From IMG/VR virus record IMGVR_UViG_3300043449_001455, positions 1-55,433 of that record: a DNA stretch of 55,433 bases. The stretch is one strand, 5' to 3'. Below are positions 7,152 through 15,079 of this stretch, piece after piece. Below the pieces are notes generated by a model. That model was not told the origin of the DNA. It saw only the letters and a list, made by a program, of their open reading frames with translations, and ran no database searches. The number at the start of each line of letters is the position of its first letter. Position 1 is the first letter of the stretch. The position numbers and the translations under genes are program-made. This stretch comes from a virus.

Positions 7152-7509
7152 AGGGTTCTGTTGCGATTCGTTGCGCGTCGGCTGTGGTGCGGACGATGGC
7201 CGAGATGCCACCGGCGCCGCGGATGTGATCGATGAAGCGGCGCTGCTCTGGTGTGGCGCGCCCTGTGGCGGTTTTGATTTCAAGGGCGGTAAAGACGGCG
7301 ATCTTCTGCCCGACCATGTCAGGCGTGATTGCGATGGTGCGGTAGCCGATGAGATCGGACCCGCCCGGGGAGGCGACGCCGAATTGAACCCAGCGACCGG
7401 TGCGCGGATCGGGGAGCTTACCGGAGTTGTTGCGCCAGAGGCGAACGTCGGGCAGCAGGCCCACAGCGAGGCGGATGCGCTGCTGGAGGTCGGTTTCTGA
7501 ATTCGCCAT
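7138..7509 (-). CDS. VRR-NUC domain nuclease
   Basis: 123 residues from the ATG at 7509. The order DVRLWRNNSGKL, then FGVASPGGSDLIGYRTIAI, then ALEIKTATGRATPEQ, then FIDHIRGAGGISAIVRT is the VRR-NUC fold. It carries the GxxD and ExK catalytic elements of a PD-(D/E)xK enzyme. Phage members are stand-alone structure-specific nucleases, often next to SF2 helicases as here. The zero frame stops at 7138, but coding-like sequence continues in the +1 frame to 7029 (separate entry). Confidence 0.85.
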   Translation of the reverse strand: MANSETDLQQRIRLAVGLLPDVRLWRNNSGKLPDPRTGRWVQFGVASPGGSDLIGYRTIAITPDMVGQKIAVFTALEIKTATGRATPEQRRFIDHIRGAGGISAIVRTTADAQRIATEPFRGV

Positions 7510-7534
7510 GGAGCCGGGCAGCTGCTGGGCCCCA

Positions 7535-7741
7535 TCATGTCCGGCGGGTGAAATACTTGCAGGCAATAGCCCCTAGCGGGATCGGTTTCTGCCATTTGCC
7601 GGTCATCTGCTTGGCCTTGGCGCAGCAGTTCCGCTGAAGCTGGACGAATGGCCGCGGCACGTAGTGAAGGCAGTCGTTACAGCGTGCGTTAATTGATGGA
7701 TCTGCGAAGTGCGCCTGTCCTGGGTGGGTGTATTCGTTCAT
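7535..7741 (-). CDS. Small Cys-rich protein
   Basis: 68 residues. CNDCLHY, then NCCAKA, then ACKYF form a C-x2-C-x-H-[YFW] ... C ... A-C-x-[YF] pattern that probably binds zinc. The same module ends the proteins at 15078-15530 and 19427-19765. The ATG overlaps the helicase stop by 4 nt, so the two are translated together. The function of this module is unknown to me. Confidence 0.7.
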   Translation of the reverse strand: MNEYTHPGQAHFADPSINARCNDCLHYVPRPFVQLQRNCCAKAKQMTGKWQKPIPLGAIACKYFTRRT

Positions 7742-9108
7742 GCTGCTCTCTTTCTCTGGCGTGCTGCGAGGACGTGCCGGGCCCAGCCGTGCGGGCTCTT
7801 CATCCCGCGCTTGCGCCCGATTTCGATCAGTTGTTCGAGGGTTTGTGCGCCGGCCTGCTCCCGATTCCGCTCACGGCGTAGAGCTGCTTCATCCACCTCC
7901 ACCAGCTGGCCATCGACCTGCTCGGGTCCACGTTGGACGGTGTCGGATTGATAAACGTGACCACACGCAGGACAAACGGGTGCGGGTTCATGGCAGGCGA
8001 AGCACTCGGGGCATTCTCTGACGGAGGGCGCATCGGTCGAGCCCTTGCGTTTTGGTTTCGCATCAAGCGACCACTCGCGTGGATCTTGCGGCAGGCCGTG
8101 GGTGAACACACAGGAGGCGTGGTCGAGAACGATCAGATCGGGCTTGCCGGGTGCAATGCGCAGGCCGCGGCCGACCGACTGCAGGTACATCGTGAGCGAC
8201 TTGGTGGGGCGCAGCAGGATGACGCAGCCGATCTCGGGGCAGTCAACACCAGCCACCCATAGGGCGCAGTTGCAGACGATGTCGATGGTGCCCTGGCGCA
8301 GGCCGGTCAGCGCCGCGGTGCGCTCTTCGCGGGTGGAGTTGCCGGAGATAGCGACAGCGCGGTAGCCGGCTGCAGTAAAGGCAGCAGCGGTGTGTTCTGC
8401 GTGGGCGATGTTGACGCAGAAGGCGACTGCCCGACGACCGTGGGCGTATTTGCGGTAGTGAGCAACGGCGTCACCGATGATGGACGGCCGATCAACGGCC
8501 TCTGCCAGCTGGTCTAGCGCGAAGTCGCCACCACGAGAGCGGACGTTGGCAAGATCGGGCTTGGTGGGTGCGTAGTAGCGGATCGGTGAGAGCAGACCCT
8601 CGGCGATGAGGTCTGCGGTGGAGCAGGTGGGGATGATGGTGTCGAACAGCTCGCCCAGGCCGCGGCCATCGAGACGGCAGGGCGTACCGGTGAGGCCGAG
8701 TATTGGCGGGTTGCCGGCGGCGGCCAATACCTGGCGATAGGTGTCGGCGACAGCGAGGTGACACTCGTCGACGATGATCAGCCCGGGCTTTTTGACGACC
8801 GGTCGGCGGACCGCGGTCTGCACCGAGACGATCTGCACCGGCTGGAACGGGTTGCGCGGCATGCCGGCCATGATGAAACCGTGCGGAATCTCGGCAGCTG
8901 CGAGGCGGCGAGCGGTGTCATCAAGAATCTCGCGCAGGTGGGCGAGGAACCAGACATCGTTGCCGCGCTCGATGGCGGATTTGATGATTTCGGCAGCGGT
9001 GTGGGTCTTGCCGAACCCGGTGGCGGCGCACAGCAATGGCGCCCGGAAACCAGCCCGATAGGCGGCGCGCACGTCCTGGATAGCTTTCTGTTGACGAGGT
9101 CTGAGCAT
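7738..9108 (-). CDS. SF2 DEAD/DEAH-like DNA helicase with C-terminal zinc ribbon
   Basis: 456 residues. Motif I is ATGFGKTHT (29-37), motif II DECH (114-117), motif III LTGTP, motif VI QSVGRGLRI near 312. The four-cysteine cluster CPECFACH...CPACG near residues 365-383 follows the RecA-like lobes. This matches phage SF2 helicases used in replication fork or recombination work. It heads the minus-strand replication cluster, followed by the Cys-rich protein, VRR-NUC and primase. Its promoter must lie in the divergent gap at 9109-9218. Confidence 0.88.
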   Translation of the reverse strand: MLRPRQQKAIQDVRAAYRAGFRAPLLCAATGFGKTHTAAEIIKSAIERGNDVWFLAHLREILDDTARRLAAAEIPHGFIMAGMPRNPFQPVQIVSVQTAVRRPVVKKPGLIIVDECHLAVADTYRQVLAAAGNPPILGLTGTPCRLDGRGLGELFDTIIPTCSTADLIAEGLLSPIRYYAPTKPDLANVRSRGGDFALDQLAEAVDRPSIIGDAVAHYRKYAHGRRAVAFCVNIAHAEHTAAAFTAAGYRAVAISGNSTREERTAALTGLRQGTIDIVCNCALWVAGVDCPEIGCVILLRPTKSLTMYLQSVGRGLRIAPGKPDLIVLDHASCVFTHGLPQDPREWSLDAKPKRKGSTDAPSVRECPECFACHEPAPVCPACGHVYQSDTVQRGPEQVDGQLVEVDEAALRRERNREQAGAQTLEQLIEIGRKRGMKSPHGWARHVLAARQRKRAA

Positions 9109-9218
9109 GGTCTTGACCGTGAGAGGTCAGTAACGGATAAGAGAAAAAGCCAAGCAATCATAAGGGCTTAGCGGGACAAAACGGGAAAGATGAAGAGATG
9201 CGACAAGAGGGGATGAGG
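9109..9218. promoter_or_regulatory. Divergent control region between helicase and RecE-like genes
   Basis: A 110-bp gap separates two divergent operons. It holds the inverted repeat TGACC-GTGAGA-GGTCA (9114-9129) next to the helicase start, followed by AGTAACGG, one base off the iteron word. AGAGGGG at 9204-9210 is the ribosome site for the RecE-like gene. No strong sigma-70 boxes stand out, so promoter placement is inferred from gene orientation. Confidence 0.5.
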
Positions 9219-10094
9219 ATGAGTGAATTTGCGGTAAGTTTCTGTCCACAGCCGACCGAGGAGCCGATGGGGCTCACCAATGCCGAGTACCACGCGAGGC
9301 CCGAGGTCTCGAAAAGCAGCCTGGATCTGGTGCATCGCAGCCCGCTGCATTTCTGGAACCGCTACCTGAATCCAGACCGCGTGGCAGAACCGCCGACTGA
9401 GGCGATGATCCTCGGCTCAGCGCTGCACACCCGGGTGCTGGAGCCGCACCTGTTCGAGGACGAGTATGCCGTGGCGCCCCACTGCGACCGGCGCACGAAG
9501 GAAGGCAAGATGATCTGGGCCGACTTCGAGCAGCAGGCCGCGGGCAAGACGCTGTTGAAGATGGAAGACGCGCTGCGGATCGACGCAATGGCTGGCGCGG
9601 TGCGGAAGCACGAGGCCGCGAGGTTCCTGCTGTCGCAGCCCGGCAAGGCAGAGCAGTCTTACTTCTGGACTGATGATGAGACAGGCGAGAAGTGCAAGTG
9701 CCGGCCCGACTGGCATAGTGCTGACCGCCGGATCATCGTCGACGTGAAGACCACCGAGGACGCCAGCCCGGCGAAGTTCTTGCGCAGCTCGGTGCTCGGG
9801 TGGCGCTACCACGTGCAGGCGGCGTTCTACATGCAGGGGCTCCCGGAGGCCGAGGTTTTCCTGTTCGTGTGCGTCGAGAAGAAGCCGCCCTATGCGGTGG
9901 CGGTCTACAGCCTGCCGCCGCTGCTGGTGGAGCGCGGGCTCAAGGAGGCCAAGGCCGACCTGGGTCTGATCGCTGCCTGCCGGGCGGCCGACAGCTGGCC
10001 GTCCTACAGCGAGGAGATCGAAGAGCTGCCACTGCCCAAGTGGCTTGACGATCCGGCCACTGCTGCACTCATTTCTGAAATCGAAGGTTTCTAA
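9219..10094 (+). CDS. RecE-like 5'-3' exonuclease (PD-(D/E)xK)
   Basis: 291 residues from the ATG at 9219 (MSEFAVSF), chosen because AGAGGGG lies 8 nt upstream; ATGs at 9198 and 9213 are alternatives. The N-terminal NAEYHARPEVSKSSLDLVHR with GSALHTRVLEP and the core CRPDW...IIVDVKTT near residues 160-178 match the DUF3799/RecE C-terminal nuclease. It resects double-strand ends. The RecT-like annealing partner follows after 3 nt, as in Rac-type pairs. Confidence 0.88.
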   Translation: MSEFAVSFCPQPTEEPMGLTNAEYHARPEVSKSSLDLVHRSPLHFWNRYLNPDRVAEPPTEAMILGSALHTRVLEPHLFEDEYAVAPHCDRRTKEGKMIWADFEQQAAGKTLLKMEDALRIDAMAGAVRKHEAARFLLSQPGKAEQSYFWTDDETGEKCKCRPDWHSADRRIIVDVKTTEDASPAKFLRSSVLGWRYHVQAAFYMQGLPEAEVFLFVCVEKKPPYAVAVYSLPPLLVERGLKEAKADLGLIAACRAADSWPSYSEEIEELPLPKWLDDPATAALISEIEGF

Positions 10095-10097
10095 CCG

Positions 10098-10808
10098 ATG
10101 TCCGATCAATCAACAGCGCTGACAACATTCAGCCAGGACGGTGTCTTCACCGGGATTCAACAGTTCGAGAACGCTCAGCGCATCGGCAAGGCTCTGGCCA
10201 GCAGTGCGCTGGTGCCAAAGGAATATCAGGGCCAGAACGGCCTGGCTAACACGCTGGTGGCGATGGAGATCGCCGGGCGGATGGGCCTGAGCCCGCTGCA
10301 GGTCATGCAGAATTTGCATATTATCCACGGCCGTCCCAGCTGGTCGTCGCAGTTCATTATTGCGATGGTGAATGGCTGCGGCCGGTTCACGCCGTTGGAG
10401 TTCGTGCTCGATGGCGAGGGCGACCAGCAGAGCTGCTACGCGATTGCCACCGACCTGAAGACCAGCAAGGAGCTGAAAGGCCCGGTGGTATCGATCACCA
10501 TGGCCAAGAAAGAAGGCTGGTTCAGCAAGACCGGATCGAAGTGGCAGACGATGCCGGATCTGATGCTGCGCTACCGCGCTGCAGCATTTTGGGGCCGTCT
10601 TTTCGTGCCTGAATTCCTAGTTGGAATGAAGACACAAGAAGAAGTTATTGATGTGGACTCAGTAGAAGTTGAATCTGTCGCTGCGGTAACAATCAAGGAA
10701 TTGAATAATACAATTTATTCTTCGGCAGCAGTAGACGAAGCCGAATCAGTGACCCAAAACGGCACAGCCGCAGAGCAGGGAGCAGGGGGCGATGATGCAG
10801 TCTGGTGA
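10098..10808 (+). CDS. RecT-like single-strand annealing protein
   Basis: 236 residues. The core NTLVAMEIAGRMGLSPLQVM, then LHIIHGRPSWSSQFIIAMVN, then MLRYRAAAFWGRLFVPEF follows the RecT-family pattern (...GLsPlqvmqn.yvi.GkPs...R..a...G...vpE). It anneals strands resected by the RecE-like nuclease encoded just upstream. The C-terminal 60 residues are acidic and AT-richer in DNA than the rest, probably a disordered tail. Confidence 0.8.
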   Translation: MSDQSTALTTFSQDGVFTGIQQFENAQRIGKALASSALVPKEYQGQNGLANTLVAMEIAGRMGLSPLQVMQNLHIIHGRPSWSSQFIIAMVNGCGRFTPLEFVLDGEGDQQSCYAIATDLKTSKELKGPVVSITMAKKEGWFSKTGSKWQTMPDLMLRYRAAAFWGRLFVPEFLVGMKTQEEVIDVDSVEVESVAAVTIKELNNTIYSSAAVDEAESVTQNGTAAEQGAGGDDAVW

Positions 10809-11013
10809 AACAAGTTACCTAACGCCAACCGAGCTGGCTGATCGATGGCGTAATGTCGTCTCGCTCAGCACGCTCGACAACTGGCGGTCACAGCAACGTG
10901 GTCCCAGATGGTTCAAAGCTGGAGGTCGGGTGCTCTACCCGGTCACTGAGGTCCTCCAGTACGAGCAGCGCAACATGCGCGGCTTCCCCAACAAAACCGC
11001 ATCCGAACGATGA
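10792..11013 (+). CDS. Excisionase-like HTH protein
   Basis: 73 residues (or 72 from the next ATG, 10795). SYLTPTELADRWRNVVSLST, then LDNWRSQQRGPRWFKAGGRV and LYPVTEVLQYE is the winged-helix pattern of AlpA/Xis/MerR-type proteins: LTptElAdrw.vs..TL..WR..grGP.f.k.ggrv.Y....v. It overlaps the RecT-like end by 17 nt. A role in excision or promoter control is inferred from family; the integrase is 10 kb away. Confidence 0.75.
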   Translation: MMQSGETSYLTPTELADRWRNVVSLSTLDNWRSQQRGPRWFKAGGRVLYPVTEVLQYEQRNMRGFPNKTASER

Positions 11014-11261
11014 ACCGCATCACCGCCGAACAAGCTCTTGAGCAGGTCGGCCGTCAATCGAAAACCGCTCCGCTGCGCAACGAGATCCTTGATCTCGAAC
11101 CCGGCGAAGCGATCGAGGTCGACTTCAACGAGTACAAGCCGGGCACCATCACTCAGGTGGCCGGCAACCTCAGCCGCCGGCAGTCAACCCGCAAGTTCTC
11201 GGTGCGCAAGCGCCGGGACGGCAGCGGCTGCTTCATCATCTGCCAATCCACTTCTAACTGA
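11010..11261 (+). CDS. Hypothetical basic protein
   Basis: 83 residues beginning MNRITAEQALEQVGRQSKTA. An acidic middle (LDLEPGEAIEVDF) precedes a strongly basic C-terminal part (RRQSTRKFSVRKRRDG). The start overlaps the previous stop by 4 nt and SSB follows after 8 nt, so it probably acts in replication or recombination. No family recognised. Confidence 0.7.
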   Translation: MNRITAEQALEQVGRQSKTAPLRNEILDLEPGEAIEVDFNEYKPGTITQVAGNLSRRQSTRKFSVRKRRDGSGCFIICQSTSN

Positions 11262-11269
11262 GCTCATCC

Positions 11270-11710
11270 ATGTTCAACGCAACACTGACCGGCAACCTCG
11301 GTCGCGACCCTGAATTCCAGACCACGCAGTCTGGCCAGATGGTGTCGAAGTTCTCGCTGGCTGTCCGCCAGGCCAAGAAGGACGCCCCGGCGTTCTGGGT
11401 GAAGGTGGAGGTCTGGGGCAAGCAGGCCGAGTACGTGGCCAACTACCTGAAGAAGGGCGCCAGCGTGTGCGTCACCGGCCAGGTGGGTGAGGACCAGTGG
11501 AATGACAAAACCACTGGCGAGCTGAAGAAGGCTGTGGTGATCCGCAACGCATCGGTGGAGAGCTGGCAGGCTCGTGCTGAGGGGGCTGCACCTGCACCCG
11601 CTCCGGCCCAACAATGGAACCAGCCGCCCGCCGCTGCACCTGCCCCCGCTGCTCCTCAGCAATGGAATCAGGCACCGCTGGAGCCCGACGACGACGGGAT
11701 TCCTTTCTGA
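11270..11710 (+). CDS. ssb: Single-stranded DNA-binding protein
   Basis: 146 residues. The OB fold is clear: MFNATLTGNLGRDPEFQTT, FSLAVRQ, FWVKVEVWGKQAEYVANYLK, then KGASVCVTGQV. A Pro/Ala/Gln linker with two AQQWNQ-type repeats leads to the acidic tip EPDDDGIPF, the standard partner-docking tail of bacterial SSB. It coats single strands made by the helicases and the RecE-like nuclease. The stop overlaps the next start (TGATG). Confidence 0.95.
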   Translation: MFNATLTGNLGRDPEFQTTQSGQMVSKFSLAVRQAKKDAPAFWVKVEVWGKQAEYVANYLKKGASVCVTGQVGEDQWNDKTTGELKKAVVIRNASVESWQARAEGAAPAPAPAQQWNQPPAAAPAPAAPQQWNQAPLEPDDDGIPF

Positions 11711-12180
11711 TGTCCACCGAGCGCGCAGCCTGGCTTGCCGATCTGCGTCGCTCCCACCGGTCCGAGACGATCCTGACGCTGCTGCAGCTGCAGGAACTCG
11801 GGCCGGGTCTCTACACCACCCAGGATCTGATGGAGCTGCTGGGCGTCCAGTCCAGCTCCACCGGCCTGGCTCTTGCCCGGCTGAAATGCGCAGGCCTGCT
11901 GCAGTACGAAGGCTGGTGCAAGAAGGGCCGACTGATCTGGTGGATCGCGAACTGGGACGACACACAGCCCAGTCCGACGACGCAGTACCCTCGCTGGGTG
12001 CTGCGGGCCAATGCGGCCAAGGAGGCCGAGGTAATGCTCGGCAAGGAGCGAGAGGCAGCACAGAAGCTCCGCGTCCACCCAAAGACGCTGAGCAACTTCC
12101 TGAGCGGGCGTTACGGCGACTGCCGCCTGCTGGGGGAGTGGAAGATCAAAACCACCCCTGTTGATTTTGTAACTCGATGA
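11710..12180 (+). CDS. Winged-helix-like hypothetical protein
   Basis: 156 residues from the ATG at 11710. Residues about 20-65 (LLQLQELGPGLYTTQDLMEL, LGVQSSSTGLALARLKCAGL) read as a winged helix. The C-terminal VHPKTLSNFLSGRYGDCRLL looks like a second small DNA-contacting unit. It is probably a DNA-binding protein of the recombination/replication operon; I cannot name the family. Confidence 0.65.
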   Translation: MSTERAAWLADLRRSHRSETILTLLQLQELGPGLYTTQDLMELLGVQSSSTGLALARLKCAGLLQYEGWCKKGRLIWWIANWDDTQPSPTTQYPRWVLRANAAKEAEVMLGKEREAAQKLRVHPKTLSNFLSGRYGDCRLLGEWKIKTTPVDFVTR

Positions 12181-12662
12181 AACTGACGTTCAACAGCCGA
12201 GAACTGGGGCAGATCGTGCCGATCGAGGCGATCTGCGAGATGGACCTAGAGCAGGCCCGGGCGTTCCACGTGGAACTGACCATGGCAATCCAGGGCATGG
12301 ATGACGCCATTAGTGAGGCGAACCGGCTTGAGCACGAGGCCGGCGTGCCGTTTGACCGCGACTGGATGCACAAGGCGCGCAAGAAGCGCCGGATCACGAT
12401 CGCGTTTGCCAGTGAGGCCAAGCGCCGGCTGCTGAAGCTGGAGGGCCTTGAGGGCGCCGACATGCGGCAGAAGCGCTCGATCTACGAAGCGCAGCGCAAC
12501 AAGTTCCAGACGCTGCGCCACGACCGGCTGCGCGAGCTGCTGAAGGAAGAGCTGGGCCCGGGTGTGCTGGAGGAGATCGAGGCCGATGCGCACGAGACAG
12601 CCGAGCGTGACCTGAAGGCGTGGCTGGAGGAGCACGGCTACGAGCAGGTCTACGTGACATGA
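12177..12662 (+). CDS. Hypothetical coiled-coil protein
   Basis: 161 residues, highly charged. A basic helix (MHKARKKRRITIAFASEAKR) is followed by a long charged helix (KFQTLRHDRLRELLKEEL) and an acidic C-terminal helix. It overlaps the previous stop by 4 nt and is the last gene before a small hairpin. Similar proteins occur in phage recombination clusters, but I do not recognise the family. Confidence 0.65.
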   Translation: MKLTFNSRELGQIVPIEAICEMDLEQARAFHVELTMAIQGMDDAISEANRLEHEAGVPFDRDWMHKARKKRRITIAFASEAKRRLLKLEGLEGADMRQKRSIYEAQRNKFQTLRHDRLRELLKEELGPGVLEEIEADAHETAERDLKAWLEEHGYEQVYVT

Positions 12663-12680
12663 AGGTTCGTAACGGTCGTG

Positions 12681-12706
12681 GGCGCCGGCAGCGGCGCCTT
12701 GCTTTG
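12681..12706 (+). terminator. Weak hairpin, possible terminator or attenuator
   Basis: GGCGCCG (12681-12687) pairs with CGGCGCC (12692-12698) around a GCAG loop, followed by TTGCTTTG. The stem is strong but the T-tract is interrupted, so it may only reduce flow from the recombination genes into the small-gene cluster. A GTAACGG word lies just upstream (12669). Confidence 0.4.
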
Positions 12707-12734
12707 ATATGCGAGTTCACGCCGAGGAGGGCGC

Positions 12735-12986
12735 ATGACACCTTTTGAACTTGTTGGCGTTGTGGCGCTGGGATCAGTCGCCGGTGCGCTGGTGTACCGG
12801 ACCATGCACAAGATTTTTGTTGCCGAAGCCAGCAAGCACATCGACTACGCAGTGCGCGAGGCATTCGAGAACGGCATGCTGTGCGCTGCCGACATGATCA
12901 CGATGGAGGGCCAGGAAGTGATCGCCGGCGACATCCGCAAGGCGATCGAAGTGGTCCGCACTACAAACCGCAATTCACACTCATGA
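12735..12986 (+). CDS. Small membrane-anchored hypothetical protein
   Basis: 83 residues with an N-terminal hydrophobic segment (FELVGVVALGSVAGALVY, about 4-21) and a soluble acidic remainder. A good GAGGAGG site lies 9 nt before the ATG. Possible roles such as superinfection exclusion are speculative; only the topology is visible. Confidence 0.65.
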   Translation: MTPFELVGVVALGSVAGALVYRTMHKIFVAEASKHIDYAVREAFENGMLCAADMITMEGQEVIAGDIRKAIEVVRTTNRNSHS

Positions 12987-13210
12987 CTGGTCAACAACCA
13001 ATTGCATTTCAGTGGCACGAGCACCAGAGCGGCTCGTATGGGCCTGGCATCAGCCGGCCAGCTGTGCCCGAGCGTGCCAAGAAGTTCACGCTGCAGGTGA
13101 AGCAGGGCGGCGCCCGGCCGATGAAGGTGACGCTGATGGCTGAGAACCAGAAGCTGGCGCTGCGCTATGCCGCAAACCGCTGGCCTGGTGCTGCGGTGGA
13201 GGTGGCGTGA
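12983..13210 (+). CDS. Small basic hypothetical protein
   Basis: 75 residues from the ATG at 12983, overlapping the preceding stop by 4 nt. It is Gln-rich at the N-terminus (MTGQQPIAFQWHEHQSGSYG) with a basic C-terminal half. The overlaps on both sides support translation. Function unknown. Confidence 0.6.
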   Translation: MTGQQPIAFQWHEHQSGSYGPGISRPAVPERAKKFTLQVKQGGARPMKVTLMAENQKLALRYAANRWPGAAVEVA

Positions 13211-13716
13211 TGGCAACGCCAGAGCAATGGGCGCAAGCCGAAAAGTGGGCTGATAACCCCGTGATCGGGGCCAGCGATGCCTGTCTCCTTGAACTCCGCG
13301 CCAGGGTCGAGCAGCTGGAGGCCAACACTACCCAGTGGCGCACGGATCACCTGCGACTGGCCAACACCTGTGCCTCGCTTGCGCCAGACCGCTTGAAATT
13401 CTTTGACGCTTTGCTGCCAAATCAAGAGGCGGAAATCTGTGATTACTACGCCGCGCTGAGCGCCCAGCACCACGGCCAGGCAGTGTTTCACGGCAACTCC
13501 AAGCCAACTCCTAATCCAAGCCAAATCAGGAGTTCACTGGTGGAGCGGGTGGCCATCGCCATCAGCCGATGCGAAGACTCCTCCTGCTGGGACGACGAGG
13601 CTGTCAACTGGGAGCCGGAAGCTCGCGCCGCGATCCGCGAGGTACTGGCTTGGCTCAAGGAAGGCGAGCACACCTGGGCTGCGCTGAAGCTGGAGCAGGA
13701 GGTGGAGCGTGACTGA
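13210..13716 (+). CDS. Picocyanobacterial-type modular hypothetical protein
   Basis: 168 residues from the ATG at 13210 (TGATG overlap). It opens MATPEQWAQAEKWADNP and LELRARVEQLEAN, a combination I know from small proteins of Synechococcus/Cyanobium genomes. It continues with SLVERVAIAISR and PEARAAIREVLAWL modules that recur in such proteins in varied order. Function unknown. It is one of the host-lineage markers of the window. Confidence 0.65.
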   Translation: MATPEQWAQAEKWADNPVIGASDACLLELRARVEQLEANTTQWRTDHLRLANTCASLAPDRLKFFDALLPNQEAEICDYYAALSAQHHGQAVFHGNSKPTPNPSQIRSSLVERVAIAISRCEDSSCWDDEAVNWEPEARAAIREVLAWLKEGEHTWAALKLEQEVERD

Positions 13717-14062
13717 CAGAACACTCCCGGTTCACAAAAACTGCCCCGACCAAGGCTGCGACATCTGCCAGCGCGACTGGCCCTGTGCTCGACTGGCACG
13801 AGCAGAACACGATGCCGCCGCCAAGCACACCGATCAAGACCTTTCCTCTGCCAGCCGGATCATGATTGCAGTGACGCATCTCTACCAAGAGCACGGCGGA
13901 GACCCTCCGGCTCGCGCTGTTGCTGCCGCCGCACTGCGAGCTGCTGCGGATCAGGTGGCTCCCGACTACGCCTGCAAAAGAGGCAGCATTTACGGGGACA
14001 CAATGCGCGGAGTCCGAAGCAACCTCCTCGATATCGCCGCCAAGCTGGAGGCCGAGCAATGA
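13709..14062 (+). CDS. Cys-containing modular hypothetical protein
   Basis: 117 residues from a GTG at 13709, overlapping the previous stop by 8 nt. The N-terminal CPDQGCDICQRDWPC is a dense Cys cluster likely to bind metal. The C-terminal VAAAALRAAADQVAPDY and LLDIAAKLEAE form a module also seen, diverged, in the protein at 17976-18260. Function unknown. Confidence 0.6.
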   Translation: MTDRTLPVHKNCPDQGCDICQRDWPCARLARAEHDAAAKHTDQDLSSASRIMIAVTHLYQEHGGDPPARAVAAAALRAAADQVAPDYACKRGSIYGDTMRGVRSNLLDIAAKLEAEQ

Positions 14063-14244
14063 TCTCCATGAACTCTGAAGGCGGCCACATCGGTCCGTTC
14101 TGGTGGATCAATGGCGATCCGTCTCAAACGCACCGTGTCGGTTTTGATTTTGCCGGTGCTCACGTCCACCTCGATCTTTACTGGTGGGGCACCTGCGGGA
14201 TCGGCCCCAACATTCACGTCGCAATGGGACCCTGCAATGACTGA
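14059..14244 (+). CDS. Small hypothetical protein
   Basis: 61 residues, aromatic and His-rich (GPFWWINGDPSQTHRVGFDF, HVHLDLYWW), with no charge clusters. The start overlaps the previous stop by 4 nt. Its composition is unusual, but both neighbours are tightly spaced and the next gene overlaps it by 8 nt. Confidence 0.5.
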   Translation: MISMNSEGGHIGPFWWINGDPSQTHRVGFDFAGAHVHLDLYWWGTCGIGPNIHVAMGPCND

Positions 14245-14383
14245 CCCACCCCTTGAACTGATCGAACACTGGGTCGCCGATGCGATCGAAATGGTCTGTG
14301 AAGGCGTGATTGCGCCCGAGGCCATACACCACCACGTCGCCTGTCTTGCTGCGGAGTGGGGCTACAACCAACGCGACCGATGA
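14237..14383 (+). CDS. Short 'PPxELIxxWV' hypothetical protein
   Basis: 48 residues. MTDPPLELIEHWVADAI and LAAEWGYNQR align with the start of the 113-residue protein at 16758-17099 (PPPELVQQWVEE ... RAAQWGADQE). It looks like a short paralogue holding only the N-terminal module. Function unknown. Confidence 0.55.
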   Translation: MTDPPLELIEHWVADAIEMVCEGVIAPEAIHHHVACLAAEWGYNQRDR

Positions 14384-14583
14384 ACTACCCCGACTGGATC
14401 TGTGACCCTTGCGGCCGCCGCCTTGGCCGCTTCTACATCGATGGCCGATGGGTCGGTCCGGTGCGCCACAGCGCCACCTATCACGAGGGCTGCTGTGATG
14501 TCTGCGGCAAGACCGCACCCGTCACCGAACCCCGCGACCATGGGCACCTGGTGTCCGACTGGCAACGCCTCTTGAAACCATGA
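14380..14583 (+). CDS. Zinc-ribbon-like small protein
   Basis: 67 residues with two CxxC knuckles: ICDPCGRRLGRFY near the N-terminus and CCDVCGKTAPVTEPRD in the middle, then DHGHL. This four-cysteine spacing suits one zinc ion. Proteins of this size and pattern are common in phages with no known role. ATGA overlaps at both ends. Confidence 0.7.
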   Translation: MNYPDWICDPCGRRLGRFYIDGRWVGPVRHSATYHEGCCDVCGKTAPVTEPRDHGHLVSDWQRLLKP

Positions 14584-14891
14584 ACTCTTATCCCGAAACC
14601 CGCCTGCTGGAGCTGTACCGGCAGCAGATGATGCCGATGATCGATCCCGATGCGGTGACGCTGATCCGCTGGGCCGATCGCATCGAAACCCTCGCCCACT
14701 TCAACGTGGCGCGGAAGGGCTGGTCCTACGAGCGGGCCGGCACGCTGGTGGACGAGGTCCGCGAGCTACTGCGCATCTGGCGGCTGGAGATGCACACCTG
14801 GGTGGTCGAGACCCCGCAGGCCGATGGCACCGAGATCAGCCGTCAGATCCAGGCGCCCACCTACGAGCAGGCGATTCAGCTGTTTGACTGA
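14580..14891 (+). CDS. Hypothetical protein
   Basis: 103 residues, soluble, mixed helix with a beta-like C-terminus (MHTWVVETPQADGTEISRQI). It overlaps the previous stop by 4 nt. The 3' end overlaps a minus-strand gene tail-to-tail by 16 nt. No family recognised. Confidence 0.6.
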   Translation: MNSYPETRLLELYRQQMMPMIDPDAVTLIRWADRIETLAHFNVARKGWSYERAGTLVDEVRELLRIWRLEMHTWVVETPQADGTEISRQIQAPTYEQAIQLFD

Positions 14892-15079
14892 CGGTCGCAA
14901 TCCATGAGCAGCAGCTCAAGCCGGGCGATTTCGTTGACCGCCTTCTGGATCTGGAACTGCTGCTGGCAGCAAAGCCTGTACAACATGGCTGTACGGGGAT
15001 CTTCCCTGCGGGCGATGGTCTCAACAGCCCACATTTCCTCTGTGCTCATTTCAGCCTGAAGCCACTCACCAAACGTCAT
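14876..15079 (-). CDS. Antisense-oriented small hypothetical protein
   Basis: 67 residues from the ATG at 15079 (MTFGEWLQAEMSTEEMWAVE...), helical, with KAVNEIARLELLLMD near the C-terminus. It fills a gap that has no plus-strand frame and is the only minus-strand gene inside the 9.2-19.9 kb plus block. Its ATG shares CATG with the divergent gene at 15078. No clear ribosome site, so moderate confidence. Confidence 0.5.
   Translation of the reverse strand: MTFGEWLQAEMSTEEMWAVETIARREDPRTAMLYRLCCQQQFQIQKAVNEIARLELLLMDCDRQSNS

Noticed and set aside
9222-9241. 16-bp match between the RecE-like gene start and the attP region (20911-20928, inverted)
   Set aside because: One such match is expected by chance in a genome this long; neither context suggests a shared function.
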